64,000 nt of DNA from Antrodiella citrinella (lineage: Eukaryota > Basidiomycota > Agaricomycetes > Polyporales > Steccherinaceae), in NCBI GenBank assembly GCA_004802725.1, contig SGPM01000121.1:618-64617 (forward strand). Direction: 5' to 3'. Under the pieces are notes generated by a model, which was not told where the DNA came from, ran no database searches, and saw nothing but the letters and a program-made list of their open reading frames with translations. The position numbers were made by a program, and so were the translations under genes. Below, one piece after another: positions 35,978 through 47,795 of this stretch (the stretch's first letter is position 1; each line of letters starts with the position of its first letter).

Positions 35978-37389
35978 CTATAGCCTACTCTCTCGCTTCG
36001 CCGACAAGACTGCTTGCTTCGAGTTGACGATATTCCATATCGCGTCCGCAGTTCCATGAGGGCTTTCCTGGGCAACCTGACAAACGCGTCCAATCAGGAC
36101 GGGTGCAACTTCAAGTGGCCAACATAGTTACCATATGTCCTGCACCCTCGACTGTAGCGATAGATGCCATTCTCCTGCCTTCGTTCACGTCCCAAATAGC
36201 TGCACGGGTCTCGTCCGAACTGGCGTGATATCAGCATGTCGTGGTTGTGAAACCGCAGGAAGGGGACGCTACTCACATCAAATCTGGTCGGCCGCCAATG
36301 ATACAGTGAACAGGAACGACAGGACAATATACAGAAAGAAGCTCCAGGCTCCTTACACCACCCTCATACAGAGTGTAAGTAGCCGCTTCTTGTTCGCGCG
36401 GACACGCAAGCGTGACGCCTTCTTGACGGTCGGGGTATGTCGCAGTCGGCAGGTCTCTCAACCCATAATCCTATTCACAAAAATCTGTCAGCCAGAAGTC
36501 TCGGCGAGGAGGTTGAGAGGTATTCTTACGATGAAGAAATCGAGTACCCTTGGATCCCATTTCTTCCAGGGATAGCGTTTCGCGAAAAACTGACGCGCTT
36601 CCTCCCGAGACGACCACACGTCTTTTCGCTTGAGTACAGCCTTGATTACCATGTGCAGAAGGTTCGTCCCGTCTGACGAGCTCAACATCTTTTCTAAGAG
36701 AGGGCGAGATAACATTGGGGGCTCGACTAAGATCAGAGAGGAATAGGGTATGCGATCGAGGGGACATCCGTCTAGAGAGAGAACCCTGTAGATGTTCAAT
36801 GTAAGATGGAGGAGAAGTCACATTTCCAGAAAAGACACGTACACGCAAGTCGCGCCTGCAGAGTGACCGACGCCTATAACGTGGTCCCCACTGATGAGTC
36901 CGGATTTCATAATCATCTTCAGGCCATCAGAGTAAGTGCTCCAATCTATGAACCCGATAACGACTGTCAATTGCTGAAGCATAGAAGCAGACTGTGGAAT
37001 ACTCACTTACGATCTCAGGACGCGTGAATAACACTTCTTCATTCAAGTACGCAGCATACCCGTGGTTTGGGGAGTCCATGCTCCACACTTCCACGATATT
37101 CCCATTGTTGCCGCCATTTGCACTGCTCTGCAGTTCAAATAGGCTCTCAATGGTAGGCTCCCAGGTCTCTTTATCTGCATACACAACATCAGTTGAATAG
37201 CGCAAAAACAGAAAGCTATGGCAACGTACGGGTATTAATGCAATGTATGAGCAGCAGCGCAACGCCAGACGTAGTCCTCTGGTCTTTCGGTAGATTCGCA
37301 TAAGGGTTACGATACCGTTTGTATGCATACTGGATGCTACCACGTTCTGGCTTTCCAGTGAGGAGGAAAGAGTCAATTAAGAGCTGCAT
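35978..37389 (-). CDS. Alpha/beta hydrolase, LPX1-like peroxisomal lipase family (copy 2)
   Basis: An intact member of the three-copy family. It starts MQLLIDSFLLTGKPERGS and keeps TSGVALLLIHCINTHKETWE, the family motif WSMDSPNHGYAA, the nucleophile elbow VIGVGHSAGA near 36860-36890, ILVEPPMLSRPLLEK near 36690-36735, a probable catalytic Asp in IIGGRPDL near 36280-36310, and GAGHMV as the His motif near 36075. The protein ends AKRESRL, a canonical PTS1 (Ser-Arg-Leu) for peroxisomal import. Introns sit at the same places as in copy 3, including the one splitting the codon for H of HKE. Aligned by eye it is much closer to copy 3 (43634-45022) than to copy 1. A lipase/esterase role is inferred; no substrate is indicated. 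Confidence 0.82.
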
Positions 37390-38357
37390 CGTCTACACAA
37401 GTATCTCCTTAGCTGAGTTAGGTCTTGAGTCACATGAACCCACATACCAATACCGAGATTTTGCTCCTGTCCAGCTCGAGAGTGTGGTGGTCTGTAGTGC
37501 GGCCATTCTCGCCACCTTTATAATCCTAGGCCTAAGCCTTGGTCAGTGAGCCGCCGAATCTGATGAGATCCCCTGAAATAGTTCAAGAAGCTGCACTGCA
37601 CGTCAATAACGCAATAGAACGCGAGATCCTGAGAAATAGTCCGGAAGATCCAAGACGAGGAAATGAATGTCGTAACGCCAGCCAACGGACCTGAGACTCG
37701 GAAAGCGCCACAAACTGAGAACTCGGTATCCTCGATGGAGGTTGTATCCCTTGGATACATATGGAGTGTGTTTGGGTTGTGTACTAGCCAGAGCTCCTCG
37801 TTGGATGGTGTTGGGAATCGAGTCTGTGCTTCAATTTCGTTAGTACTAAACGTCAACGGGAAGTCGTATCACGGCTGTCCATCCCTAACTCGCAACTCCG
37901 CCCTTGATGCATCTTGGCTTAACCTCACTCTTATCTCATGAGAACTCGTGACTTGGTCCTCCGTTGTCCAGGGTGATAAGGCGACCTAAGTACAAGCACA
38001 CCGCGCGGTCGTCCAAGTTGAGTCGTACTATCAGTGGTTGTTCCAGCAAGACGATACGGAGGTATCGCGACACCCTACACGAGAACATGTTAAGGACACA
38101 AACGGATGGATCTGGCGAAGCCATCGTGACGGCACACGGAACGATGATGTTCGATGTTCTCAAAACTCAAGATCAACACAGCCAGGACCGCCCAATATCT
38201 CTGCACATAACTCATCTGCAATGACATGATGACGGCCTGTAGAGAAGGGAATGCTCAATGCATTTTGACTGGAGGCGCGAACTTGGGAATCAAAACACTG
38301 AAGATATAATACACGGTCTACAGGGTTGTCCCCACCAACAATCAATTTGCAACGATC
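37390..38357 (-). other. Region upstream of hydrolase copy 2
   Basis: Almost 1 kb without a supported gene. A 112-codon reverse frame at 37518-37856 (with WLVHNPNTLHMYP) and a plus frame at 37663-37941 have no recognised motif. The region should contain the hydrolase copy 2 promoter and the 3' UTR of the CBM1 gene. Confidence 0.45.
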
Positions 38358-39403
38358 CTAAGGGGTCGCAGTGGCTCCAGTGTACGCATGAATCGTCTCA
38401 TCGGCACACCCTGCCGGGGTCATGTAATCGTAGTTTCCCAAGTTGATGTATACGTCCTTGTTTCCGGCAGCATCAGGACACACCAACCACGCCTACATAA
38501 GGGATGGAGGAAGGTCAAGTTCAGTCTCATAACCATCGGAAATCAGAAGCGGTCACGTACGTTCAACTGCGGTCGTGCGATCGTAGGAATGGACCACTCG
38601 ACGGTGTCCCCAGACCACATGAACGTCCCCGCGTTTGCGCCACTCGCCGGCGTCGTCGACCACGACATCTTCAACTTCGTGACAGTCGAGTTCGCTTGTC
38701 CTTCTACGGTCGCGTACAGCAGCGTCCCGCCGGGGACCTCCTGCACGAGTTGCCCGTTGACGATCTGGAACTGAGCTGCAGTGGCCGGTGAGCCGAGGAC
38801 AGCGTCCCCAGCAGTCCCAAGCACCTCAGACTGAAGGTATTGGTGGAAGTTCGGGTCTTCCTAGATGCGCCGTAGGATATGATAATCATAGTCAGACATG
38901 TGAAATTTTCGTCCGAGAAGGAGGAGGAAAACGACAGATGACAAGGACAGTGACACGTACCACGGCGCGAATGAACGAGTTACCGGAGAGAAGAGTCGTC
39001 GTACCGCTAGCCGCGCTGGAACTGGTAGTGGGCGTGCCGCCGCCACCCCCGATCGGGGTAGTCGGAGAAGCCGGAGCTGTGGTCGGTGGTGCCGGTGTCG
39101 CGCCTTGCAGGCACTGAGCATAGTATTCGTTGGTTGAAACACATCCCCACCCCGCTGGGCAGACCGTCGGACCTGTCCATCCCTAGACGACCAGAAATTG
39201 GTCAGATTGTGACTGATACGTTATGCGCTTTTAGCAGTTTTGCTTACTAGTCCACCGCACTGTTTGGGGGCCGACGTGAGTGCCCAAAAGGATTACAACG
39301 TGGACGTCGGACTTACCTGGCCCCATTGTGGCGCAGTTGCTTGCGCCGATGCGCCAACAGCCAGTAAGAGCGCGCAAGCGGAGGATGCAATGGCGTACTT
39401 CAT
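38358..39403 (-). CDS. Secreted CBM1 cellulose-binding protein with unknown C-terminal domain
   Basis: The N-terminus is a signal peptide (MKYAIASSACALLLAVGASA). A fungal cellulose-binding domain follows, split by two introns: PQWGQ, CGGL and GWTGPTVCPAGWGCV, then NEYYAQCL, with the four Cys and the aromatic residues that stack on cellulose. A Thr/Pro/Ser/Gly linker near 39000-39110 leads into an exon group with FHQYLQSEVLGTAGDAVLG, SPATAAQFQIVNGQLVQEVP, SWSTTPASGANAGTF and, in the last exon, WLVCPDAAGNKDVYINLGNY. That 140-residue domain matches no glycoside hydrolase motif I know. I have seen the architecture as a recurrent secreted basidiomycete protein, but its activity is not established to me. 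It presumably acts extracellularly on plant cell walls. Stop at 38358-38360. Confidence 0.8.
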
Positions 39404-39449
39404 GTTTTTAGATTCGAGACACGTTCCAGAGTGCCATCGAGTCGGCGGG

Positions 39450-39456
39450 TTTTATA
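39450..39456 (-). promoter_or_regulatory. TATA box of the CBM1 gene
   Basis: TATAAAA on the reverse strand, 47-53 bases upstream of the ATG at 39403. A strong TATA box fits an inducible secreted-protein gene. Confidence 0.55.
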
Positions 39457-40832
39457 CTGTGAAGTATAGCAGCAGCGAGACCGAGCAATAGCCTATACTT
39501 CGGAGGGGACACAAGAAATGTCGCATCTCAGTTGGAAGCCATCACCGAATGAGAACGGCGTATTGTCGGTCCTGAGCTGCAGCGGGCAACATCCGAGTCA
39601 CCAGCAAAGTGTCAGTGTCACGTTCGGTGTGCCAAAACATTCTGAGCGAATCTTGGGAGCGGAAACAGAGACGTCCACGACGTCCGAAGGCATAACGAGG
39701 GCGAAATTGCGGAGTGTACACGACTCGTGACGGGATCGCCAGTCATAAGCGACTTCGGAGTGGTCGTCTCGGATTTGTGTAGGAGAAACAGAGACACTGG
39801 TCATCCAAAGAATCGAGAAAGTACCGGGTCATCCTGAAACGACCTCGACCAAGCCAGAATCTGCAAGCTGCAGGGGACACGTGAATGTCAAGGAACCGGA
39901 AACCTTGTGTTGATGTAGTGGTGTAGGGCACGAAACCGTGATCGCAGCACAGATCCTGTCAGGAGAGGAGGGCCCGTTCGCAGGGATGAAGCCTCAACTT
40001 CATGCGCCTCCTGACACAAAAGCACGCTCGTACTTCGAGGGAAAGAAGAGACAACGGTAATCGTGAAGATGTTCGCAACTGATTCGATTGAACCTGAGCT
40101 GGAAAGAACGCAGATACATACAGCTTCATGACCTTAGCTTCAACATGCATCTGCCCTCGACCACCTCAGGACCAAGGGTCAAATGGTTTCTTCACCAAAG
40201 CCTGAAGATCCTCCGTCCACATGCGGCGTACTCGCCAAGATACAAGATAGATACACTGGCCAGGAATCACAAGGACGGCCAAGTGATCATAAAGCCCCTG
40301 GCCATGCTGGAGACATTCCCGAGGCCTCGACATTGTCTTGTGGCGTTCCGAGGTGATGCGAGAGGATGATGATTGAGGCAGATTCAGGAGCGTTATAACG
40401 GAAATGTAAGGAGCTTTGTCAAGACAAAGCGGTATGTGCATGGGATGAGTGAGACACAGACAACATGTACCGTTGTACGCAAGTTGTACGTTGGCCATCG
40501 AGGGAGCGGGCTCGGATATTGCCGAAAGTCAGTAAACCTGACTCAACGCCAGTCATGCAATGCAACGCAACATATCCGACTTGAAAGACCACGAGTCAGC
40601 GTCCACGGTGTTGATGATGTCGTGCAATAGGAAGTGCCGGCGGAGGATGCTGCAAGCTCGAAAGTTGACCAAGCATGTCCGCGAAAGGAAGGAGGCCCAG
40701 CGGGTGCTTACCGATCCGTGATGGCTCTCTTACTCCTTCATCCTCTCTCTCATGGGAAACTTGCCTCACGGTTTCCTCCATCATATATACTCGTCTCCAT
40801 CCTCTTGATTCACTCACTATCCTACGCTCACC
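39457..40832. other. Divergent intergenic region between CBM1 and FAD1
   Basis: About 1.4 kb with only short open frames on both strands and no recognisable domain or splice pattern. It should hold both promoters. TATATA at 40784-40790 lies about 45 bases upstream of the FAD1 ATG. Confidence 0.5.
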
Positions 40833-42199
40833 ATGACCATCGACTACAAGGCCATCGCGACCGTCGTATACGATTTGCGACATCCGATGACCCACTAGCG
40901 CCATTAGTCAAGGAGAGTCTTGACGCCATCGACGAAGCTTTGGATTCTTTTGGGTCAGTCGATATCCTCATTCTGCTAATCTGTACCTGTTCTGACTCTA
41001 CGACAGAAATGACAACGTAGCGATTAGTTTCAATGGAGGAAAAGATTGTATGTCCTATCCGATCTTCAGTCCGTGCAGGACGTCGCCGAGGGGGATCCTG
41101 CATCCTTGTCCTTGAACGTTTTCCAGGCTTCACGTTACTGACTACGTGTGTTTGCAACAGGTACTGTTCTCCTGCATCTGTTCGCCGCCTCTCTGGGACA
41201 CCGCGCCCCACCAAACGGACCCTGCAAACGTGTTTCAGCGTTGCACATCCCAGTACCGTCCCCGTTTCCAGAGCTTGTGTCTTTCATAGACGAAGTGGAG
41301 AAGTCGTATAACCTCGACATCTCACATTGCGTAGCCCCGCCGTCTATACCAGTAGAGAGCGTCTCACAGCCAAACACACCTGGTGCGGTGCCGGGAACGA
41401 AATCGCAGAAAGGCGGGGAGGGGATGAAATCGGCGCTGCAGCATTATAAGGACAAGTTCCCGCATATTCAAGCTATTTTGATTGGTACGCGGCGAACGGA
41501 TCCTCATGGAGGTGAGTCTAGTGCGCAGTAGGCTTTCTTCACCCATCTAATCCCCTGTCCAGCGAAATTGTCGTTCCGAAACCCTACCGATCCTGACTGG
41601 CCCAAATTCGAGCGTGTCAACCCCATAATCAACTGGTCGTACTCCAACGTCTGGGACTACCTACGCCAGTTCGACGTACCTTATTGTAAATTATATGACG
41701 ATGGGTGCGTTTATAGCTCGTATTCCGATTCGCAACTGACAATTTTCTCTTCTACTTCTCCAGATATACATCTCTAGGCTCGACGTACAACACATATCGC
41801 AACCCAGCACTACGCGTACAATCGGGCACCGATACCACCCCTCCATCTGAATCGTTCTCTTCACTCACCATCTCCGACCCTCCATCATCAGCATCCGACT
41901 CGCACTTCCCTTCAGCCCCACCACCGTCTGCTATCAGTCCGAGCACCACCACCTTCGACATCCCCGCCTTCCCTACGAACCTCATCATGCTCTCACTCGA
42001 TTCGTCGGAGATGTGCATTGGCGACAGCTGCCCGGTCAATCCGATGAGGATGAAGCGGAAGAAGCAGCTGCAGCAAGAAGAGGTGCTGAGGGCGCTAGAG
42101 GAGCCGCAGATCCTGTATCGCCCCGCGTACGAGCTGAGAGATGGGAATCTGGAGAGGGCGGGCCGGGCGAGCGCAGGTGCTACGGCGGTGAAGGTGTAA
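40833..42199 (+). CDS. FAD1: FAD synthase (FMN adenylyltransferase), with one frame break
   Basis: Makes FAD from FMN and ATP. The PAPS-reductase-like fold is clear: the nucleotide-binding motif ISFNGGKDC joined across an intron to TVLLHLFAASLG near 41025-41190, HIPVPSPFPELVSFID, then ILIGTRRTDPHG near 41477-41510, FERVNPIINWSYSNVWDYLR near 41608-41667, YCKLYDDGYTSLGST and NTYRNPAL near 41780-41810. A long acidic/Ser insert precedes the Arg/Gln-rich end ILYRPAYELRDGNLERAGRA. The ATG at 40833 gives MTIDYKAIATVVYDL, but ATSDDPLAPLVKES lies in the next frame; one extra G after 40877 would join them as YDLATSDD. That looks like a missing base in a GG pair, not a real lesion, since the gene should be essential. 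Confidence 0.87.
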
Positions 42200-42628
42200 G
42201 CTTCTGAGCTTCTTCTGTTCGTCCGGCAGGGGAGCGATAAGCTCCACCAACGTTCGAGGAGAGGGTTGAGTTGCTTTTTGCGGGAGACTTCGTCGTCTGT
42301 GCGGAGATTGGACTACTTCTTACTTTGCTTTTCGTCATACTTATCACATCCCATCCATCTTGCGGTGTCTCATATCCGCTCTTTTTTCTGCTTTTTTTCT
42401 GCTTTGCTATCGACATCGGCATCACAGATGATCTTCATGCTAATTGTAGATTGTACCTCCAAGTTTCTCCCTTCATTTCATTTATTGGTTGCATCGCAGG
42501 GGAATCTTTTGTTCACATTGATGTCTGTATTTACATCTGCAAGTAGTATAGTGTTTGTATGATTCTACCATTGCATAGATTGCTTAGCATTACTTGACCT
42601 GACGGGATGCTGAAGAGTAAAGGTGTAC
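42200..42628 (+). other. 3' flank of FAD1
   Basis: Pyrimidine-rich, AT-rich sequence without a supported gene; likely the 3' UTR of FAD1. Confidence 0.45.
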
Positions 42629-42879
42629 TTACAGCTGTTCACGAAATTGTAGGCGTGTTTGGAAAAACTCAGTAGTAGTCAGGTCTGGGCGGAGCTCAGT
42701 ATAAAGCTAAACTGAGAGTCAGCGGGGATGATCTCGCACCATTTACGAGAGATGTCGACCAAGATATGCCTGTGCCGCGCAACATTCTTGTCAGTGGCGT
42801 CCTAATCCCACATATTCCCGCTAGCCGACAACTACACTATTATTTTCTGACACGCCTACAATTTCGTGAACGGCTGTAA
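42629..42879. mobile_element. MITE-like element with 30-bp terminal inverted repeats
   Basis: The sequence at 42629-42658 and the reverse complement of 42850-42879 match at 29 of 30 positions (ttacagctgttcacgaaatt... against ttacagccgttcacgaaatt...). The 251-bp span has no coding frame. The ends read TA-CAG, so a TA target duplication flanking CAG-starting repeats fits a Tc1/mariner or pogo-type non-autonomous element. I found no second copy in this window, but could not search for one systematically. Confidence 0.7.
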
Positions 42880-43633
42880 ATGCTGTCGGTAGGAGGTTCG
42901 CCGTCGTCCCGATGACGCCCATTAATGTGGACCCACAAGCATCGGAATATGCCGGAACGCGTGTTAGCGCCGCGGTGATTGACACCACGTTTCTTCAATA
43001 CCTCCGTAAACTTGTTTACTGCGTCAATCACTCTCATTTGCACCGAAATTATCTCAATCACCCGTCTGTTGTACGCGAAATGCGTGTTGGCCTATACGAA
43101 CATGGCCATATCACTCATTCAGCCATGAGTGATCGATGACACGAATGCGACATGGCCGTGAAGTCACCATCTTACTAGGGGAGCCAGGAGACAGAGAGGA
43201 CCACAAACTTAGGCATTCGGCATTCCAGGATGTTACTATATCTCACGGTATCTTCGGAACCACCACAAGTTGGTAAAATGGGCTCCTAAGCCAATGAGGA
43301 GCCAGGATTTCTCGATCAGCGCTTGAATTTTGGCTGGGGATCCGAACTTCTGGTGGTTACGAAGATACGATGGGATATAGTATTGCGTTACGTATCACTT
43401 CAGCTCGAAAACCACCGAAGACTCACCAGTGCGTTCTCGTCGCACGAGTCCAGTATTGGTCCAGTACGTACCCGATTTGGCGGCTGGGATCTGGGATTGC
43501 CTGCCCGTCACCGCGTCCTCATTCGAATCAATCACTCAATTTTTAGCCTGTGCTGTGGAGTGTTCCTGACATGTGCGTGTTCGTATATATTCTACTTCAA
43601 GACATGCCATTCGGCTGACTCTACAACGCAAAC
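42880..43633 (+). other. Region upstream of hydrolase copy 3
   Basis: About 750 bases with no gene I can support. Two plus-strand frames (42912-43139 and 43323-43646) show no recognised motif. It should contain the ancestral promoter of hydrolase copy 3. Confidence 0.45.
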
Positions 43634-45022
43634 ATGCAGCTCTTAGTCGACGAGTTCGTCTTGACTGGCAAGCCGGACCACGGTGGCCTGAAGTATCTCT
43701 TCAACCGATATCGCAGTCCGTATGCGAATATTCCGAGTGCTCGACCTACGTCTGGGATCGCGTTATAGTTCCTCCATAGCCTCAATTCTCGTTCGTTACC
43801 ATTTTCATTCGGGCTTCTGGGATACATCTGACAATATTTTGTGCAGATAAGGAGATTTGGGAGCCTGTCATTGAGGGCATATTCGAGGCACAGAAGGATG
43901 GCGGGAACAGTAAGACGGTAAATGTCCTGGAAGCATGGAGCATGGACTCGCCGAACCATGGTCACGCAACCAAGCTGAATGAGGAGACGTTGTTGAAGCA
44001 TCCTAAGATCATAGGTGAGCTTGTTTCCGCAACTTACCGACAATTAGTGGCTGATAGTCTTCTGCGAAGATATTGCCAGTTGCTCGGAAGGGTTGAAAAT
44101 GCTTCTAGGTTCCGGGTTCATTGGTGGGGACAATGTCGTAGGGATTGGCCACTCCGCTGGAGCTCCGTGCATGTATGCTCTTTCCACATGAGTTTGACTT
44201 TACTCCATACTTACTGTGAACGATTCGTAGAGTCGTCGCTGCGGACGGATATCCCCTCAATCATCTTCCATACTCCTCTATAATTCTAGTCGAGCCCCCC
44301 ATGATGACTCGCCCGATACTCAACAAGATGTTGGGTCACTCAGAGTCGGAGCTGAACCTCCTGCAGATGGTGACGAAAGCTATAATGACGAAGAAGAACA
44401 TCTGGTCTTCTCGAGAAGAAGCACAACAATGGTTGGCCAAACGCTACCCCTGGAAGAAGTGGGATCAGAGGGCATTGAAGCTATTCATCGTACGTCTATT
44501 TACCATTAGCTGCACACCTCTTCGGACTTCGCGCTGACATTCAGGTAGGATCACGGGTTGAGGGACTTGCCAACTGCAGCCTACCCCGATCATCAAGGCG
44601 TCACGCTTGCTTGTACGCGCGAGCAAGAGTTGATTGGGTACACCCAGTTCGAGGGAGCTATACGAAGCTTGGAACTTCTTTCTGCGTTTTGCTCTGTCAT
44701 TCCCGTTCACTGCGTCATCGGCACCCGACCAGATCTNATGTAAGTCATCTTTACAATCTTCCCTTTGAAACACGCTGAGTAGGGCTGCTAGTCCTGACGA
44801 AACACGCGAGGGAATTTGGGATGCGAGTGAAGGCAGGAAGATGGCTTCTATCACTGCAATCGAAGATGCGGGACACTTAGTACGTTCTCATTGTCAAACC
44901 GATGTTCTATGTCTNATCGTGTGGTCTTGTAGGTCGTACAGGAACGCCCCGACATCATTGCGAGCACCATATTGACGTTATTGGAACGATCGGCATCAGC
45001 GAAACGAGACNGTAGACTGTAG
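43634..45022 (+). pseudogene. Alpha/beta hydrolase, LPX1-like family (copy 3), interrupted by an in-frame TAG
   Basis: It starts MQLLVDEFVLTGKPDHGG like copy 2, but codon 45 (43766-43768) is TAG where copy 2 has CTG (Leu). Past it every family feature survives: HKEIWEPVIEG, WSMDSPNHGHA, the elbow VVGIGHSAGA near 44125-44155, ILVEPPMMTRPILNKM near 44287-44334, a probable acid in VIGTRPDL, and the His motif DAGHLV. The protein would end AKRD-x-RL, where the N-containing codon (NGT) encodes Ser if N is A, giving a PTS1. No other frame break is visible and the introns look functional. So it is a very recent pseudogene, a gene with one miscalled base, or a readthrough gene. It is closest to copy 2 in the family. 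Confidence 0.75.
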
Positions 45023-45551
45023 CCTGTGCAGGATCAGAGTCAGGAAATGTTGGATGATGACGAACTTTGATTTCTAATGTTTCGAGGTTTCAACAACCCA
45101 CGCTCGTCCCTGGTCGTTTCATGTTCTGTTCATGCATAGTGTGCGCTCTCGTTTAAAGCCGACTTGTCAACGGTTATTCTGACCCCGCGCAGGCTAACAT
45201 AGACGCNTTCAATGATGTATGGTACCACTGCATACCTGAGATGTTGCGGTGTTTCGCTCCCATGCACTTTCCTCCAGCTGTTCTATANCCGAAACTGCGG
45301 CAAGATAATCACTTTCGATTGACGGATTAGCAGACGCAAGGCTGGTGTGACCCTCAGCGGAGAGACGTGGGTATTTCTCATGCTTCNGGTACATTCAATC
45401 AAACTAACCACTGACAGCTCTACCCGTATCGTNGAATAAGCAAAGTTCAAACGAGCACCGCAAAGCAGCTCNGTGNCTCCATCATTGCACCGATACATAT
45501 ACATACTGCAATTCAAATGGAGGTTCCGGGATCATCATAACGTTGCNACTC
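45023..45551 (+). other. Intergenic region upstream of the MFS transporter
   Basis: About 530 bases, rich in single Ns. No gene is supported; presumed promoter of the transporter. Confidence 0.45.
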
Positions 45552-47795
45552 ATGTCTGTNACGAATCGATCTCCTACGCTCCCTGTTTCTGAANNTTCTT
45601 CTGCAGTGCTGGCATTGCAGGAGATATCCAATGAGACCTTGGTCGTCAAACAGAAGAAGAGCTTGAANTTCTGGCTTGTTCTACTCGCTCTTATCATAAC
45701 CCTTTTCNTAGCTGTCCTCGAAAGCGTGAGTGATCTCAACCATGCCTTTCAACGCTANGAATTATATATTCATTCTCGCGTTCAGTATGCAGTGTCGACC
45801 ACACTTCCCGTCATNATCAGCGACCTGAAAGCGACTCAGTTTATTTGGGTTGCAACGGCGTATGGGATTGCGAGCACCGCTCTCCTTCCTTTGAGTGGAG
45901 GTTTCGCCGAGGTAAGTCGTACTTCCGCCACACTAGCTAGATTCGTATCTGACCCAACAATTAACAGATCTTTGGCCGTCGGCCAGTGATGCTCGCTTCA
46001 ATTATGCTGTTTGCACTTGGTAGTGCACTAGGCGGAGCATCGAAGAACATGACGATGTTGATCGCGGCTCGCAGTGAGTTGTTTCTTCGTCCTGGTCCGC
46101 ATAATGTTTGTACCGGCTGTTCACCCCGGTGTTACGCAGCGCTACAGGGATCCGGGGCGGGTGGAATCAATGCGCTCACCCAGATTATTCTCTCTGATTT
46201 GGTGACGCTGGAGGAACGTGGAAAGTACAATGGACTCATTGGAATGTGAGTTTTTTTTCGAGTACGTGGATGTATCGCTGGTCTCATTGACGATGACAGG
46301 ACATGGGCGTTGAGTGGTGGAATTGGTCCTGTGATTGGAGGCGTGTTGGCACGCCACACGATATGGCGATGGTTATTCTGTAAGTTCAAGCTATCATCAT
46401 GTCAAGCGAGTGCTACATTCTGATACAGTCTCGCGACCAGATTTAAATCTTCCTCTTGCTGGAATTTGTCTGGTCCTTATTTTGGCCTTATTGAAGGTTC
46501 CAACACCTGAAGGAAGGCTGTCAGAGAAGTTGAAGAAGATAGATTGGATGTGAGTCGGTCGCCACTGCTGATTGCCTATGTCTGACCGGATCGAAAGAGG
46601 ACATGTCTTGGTGATCGGATCGACCACTGGATTTGCAATTGCCTTGACATGGGGCGGCGTCGTATTCCCATGGACGTCGGCTCATGTTCTTGCACCCCTG
46701 TGCATATCGGGAGCAGGTTTGATAGTTTGGCTGGTGTATGAAAGCTGGTTTGTTGCAGTTCCTGCGGTACGTGTCTCGTAGGCTCCATGTTTATTGCTAC
46801 AAACTCATATGCTTCCAGATCCCTCTATTTTCAAACCGTACCACTTTCAGCGGGTATGTCTCGATATCTTGTATACTTAAACACATGTTGACTTCGCAAA
46901 AGATACCTCCAAATCGGTCTCAGTGCCTTTATTATGGCTAACTTAGTCTGTACGCCATTCAATCATTTATATCCTTCAGACCGTTACCGTCACTTACCAT
47001 GGTTACATCTGTACAGATTATCTTCCGGTCTATTATCAAGCCTGTAAAGACGCCTCTCCCACAGGCTCAGGTGTCGACCTCCTCGCCCTCAGCTTTTCTA
47101 CCGCACCCATATCTATCGTTGCTGGCATATCAATCAGCATGCTCAAACGCTATCGGCCGCAAATATGGCTCTCATGGTCGTTAACACTCATTGGTATCGG
47201 GCTCATCAGTACCATCACTGAAGACACTTCGCGTGCCAAGTCGGTTGGCTACCAGATCATCGCGGGTGCTGGTATAGGCACTTTGTGGTCGGCAGCGTAC
47301 TTCCCTGTATTGGCACCGCTTCCGGTCACTTGGAACGCGTACGCCCTCTCGGGTTTCGTGTTCATGCGGACGCTTTTCCAGGTCCGTGTTTAGATTCCGT
47401 ATATGGCTGCTCCTACCTGACCTCGTTGAAATCGATAGGTCTGGGGCGTCACCATCGGAGGCGCGATACTCCAGAACGAACTTCAGCGTCGGCTGCCGGA
47501 GTCGATATTGGCGTCCTTACACCTCCAGCCGGGACAAAACGTCGCGTACGCCATCATCCCGCTCGTGGTCTCCCTACCGGAACCGGACAAGGACATTGTT
47601 CGGAGGGCCTTCGCTCAGTCTCTCATCGTCCTCTGGAGAGTGCTGATCGGTGTATCTGGGGCAGGGTTGCTTTTCAGTGCGCTCATGAAATCAGTACCAC
47701 TGCATACACAAAAGGATGCGAATTGGGCGTTGGAAGAGAAGGCCGGGTCGGGGGAAGTAGGATTGAAACCATTGGAAGGTGATGCTTCTGCGTAA
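45552..47795 (+). CDS. MFS transporter, DHA14-like drug:proton antiporter type
   Basis: A plasma or vacuolar membrane transporter. After a polar N-terminus, hydrophobic segments start with FWLVLLALIITLFLAVLES. Characteristic motifs follow: TTLPVIISDLKATQFIWVAT, motif A (GGFAEIFGRRPVM, joined across an intron near 45912-45968), LQGSGAGGINALTQIILSDL near 46140-46200, VTLEERGKYNGLIGM and the motif-C-like GGIGPVIGGVLA. The order and likely 14 helices fit the DHA2/DHA14 group, which export toxic compounds or handle amino acids. The C-terminal cytoplasmic tail is short (LEEKAGSGEVGLKPLEG). Ns make four or five residues near the N-terminus uncertain; the start ATG itself is clear. About ten introns are needed. 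It is the only transporter of this type here and no biosynthetic cluster surrounds it, so a specific substrate cannot be inferred. Confidence 0.85.

Noticed and set aside
37518..37856. Possible first exon of hydrolase copy 2
   Set aside because: Copy 3 shows the protein begins at the MQLL(I/V)D codons, so an upstream exon is not needed.
43766..43768. Selenocysteine or pyrrolysine recoding of the TAG in hydrolase copy 3
   Set aside because: Fungi lack these recoding systems, and the paralogue has an ordinary Leu codon at this place.
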